Source: Bacillota bacterium (lineage in GTDB: Bacteria; Bacillota; Clostridia; Oscillospirales; Acutalibacteraceae). From it: DNA of 10,964 bases. The DNA lies in NCBI GenBank assembly GCA_023412845.1, contig JAEZRH010000028.1, positions 1 to 10,964 of the forward strand, in the 5' to 3' direction. The position numbers and the translations under genes were made by a program. The notes beneath the pieces are model-generated. The model was given only the letters and a program-made list of their open reading frames with translations. It ran no database searches and was not told where the DNA came from. Below are positions 10,456 through 10,964 of this stretch, piece by piece. The first letter of the stretch is position 1. The number at the start of each line of letters is the position of its first letter.

Positions 10456-10964
10456 ATGCAGAACGCAACCATGAAAAAATCCGTTACTACGGTGGAAACG
10501 ATGGCCATTGTCGTGGGCATGATCATCGGTTCCGGAATTTTTCTGAAGCCTGGTATCGTGCTGAAAGACGCGGGTTCTCCCGGCATGGGCCTGCTGGCCT
10601 GGGCGGCGGGCGGGCTGATCACGCTGGCCGCGGCGCTTTCCATTGCGGAGATCGCTTCCGCGATCCCCAAGTCCGGCGGCCTTTACACCTATATGGCGGA
10701 ACTGTACGGCGACACGGCGGCTTTCCTGCTGGGCTGGGTGCAGACCGTCATCTCCTACCCGGCTTCCGTCGCCGCGCAGGCGATTGCATTCGCGACCTAT
10801 TCGGCGTATTTTCTGCCGATGAGCGGGATGCAGCAAAAGCTGCTGGGCGTCGGGGTGCTCGCATTTATCCTTATTATGAATATCATTTCCACCAAATGCG
10901 GCGGCGTGATCCAGACCCTTGCGACCGTTGGCAAACTGGTGCCCATCGCGGCAATCGTTTCGTT
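10456..10964 (+). CDS. APC-superfamily amino acid permease, N-terminal part (partial)
   Basis: The first 169 codons of a membrane transporter, running off the right edge. It opens with a short hydrophilic stretch and then TM1 with VVGMIIGSGIFLKPG (about 20-34). The GSGIF break in TM1 is the substrate-binding signature of APC amino acid transporters. TM2 follows (GLLAWAAGGLITLAAALSIA, about 45-64), then EIASAIPKSGGLYTYMAELYGD (65-86), the conserved loop entering TM3, and further hydrophobic segments to the edge. It resembles the LAT/SteT-type serine-threonine or amino acid exchangers more than the GABA or lysine permeases, but the substrate cannot be read from this part. The start is ATG at 10456, with GGAGAGGG (10438-10445) 10 bases upstream; the ATG at 10471 has no ribosome binding site. 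It is transcribed from its own promoter at 10335-10363. Confidence 0.9.
   Translation, partial: MQNATMKKSVTTVETMAIVVGMIIGSGIFLKPGIVLKDAGSPGMGLLAWAAGGLITLAAALSIAEIASAIPKSGGLYTYMAELYGDTAAFLLGWVQTVISYPASVAAQAIAFATYSAYFLPMSGMQQKLLGVGVLAFILIMNIISTKCGGVIQTLATVGKLVPIAAIVS

Noticed and set aside
1..10964. CRISPR array, insertion sequence, phage, toxin-antitoxin or defence genes.
   Set aside because: No regularly spaced repeats, transposase, integrase or other such domain is visible in any reading frame that is not a shadow.

Overview
The window reads as a piece of a GC-rich Clostridia chromosome, most likely from the Oscillospiraceae/Acutalibacteraceae side of the Bacillota. This rests on a SUF system ending in SufS-SufU, a DUF951 gene beside prfA, a BirA with an N-terminal helix-turn-helix, and sigma-A promoters with AGGAGG-type ribosome binding sites. 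It is an inference from gene content, not a measured placement. Non-ATG starts are frequent: TTG for sufU, coaE and the lytic transglycosylase, GTG for the HD gene.

Layout. 1-579 (+): the 3' end of sufS (cysteine desulfurase) overlaps sufU (its sulfur acceptor). 596-1251 (+): an HD-domain protein behind two candidate promoters. 1273-1344: a pair of convergent terminators. 1354-3014 (-): a phosphate module, pit (transporter) followed by a PhoU-like DUF47 gene. 3015-4082 holds no large gene. It has an AT-rich control region for pit with operator-like repeats, a possible 37-codon ORF, a compound hairpin terminator, one small 71-aa protein gene, and a GC-rich stretch (3797-3917) that folds by hand into a branched structure next to a 15-bp terminator.

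4083-9110 (-): a compact run of six genes read in the order DUF951, prfA, tsaC/sua5, coaE, lytic transglycosylase, M18 aminopeptidase. Several are overlapping or closely spaced, and one sigma-A promoter lies at 9141-9170. The products cover translation termination, tRNA t6A synthesis, the last step of CoA synthesis, cell-wall turnover and peptide breakdown: housekeeping tied to growth, not one pathway. Divergent from it, birA (9256-10308, +) has its own promoter. It carries unusual RLP-rich insertions, including a 17-bp repeat that is translated in two different frames. An APC-family amino acid permease starts at 10456 behind a strong promoter and runs off the window.

Most of the window is ordinary core genome. 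I found no defence system, mobile element, CRISPR array or phage gene. The items most worth checking are the structured intergenic region 3780-3962, the small ORFs and hairpins at 3300-3735, the operator-like repeats upstream of pit, and the repeat inside birA.
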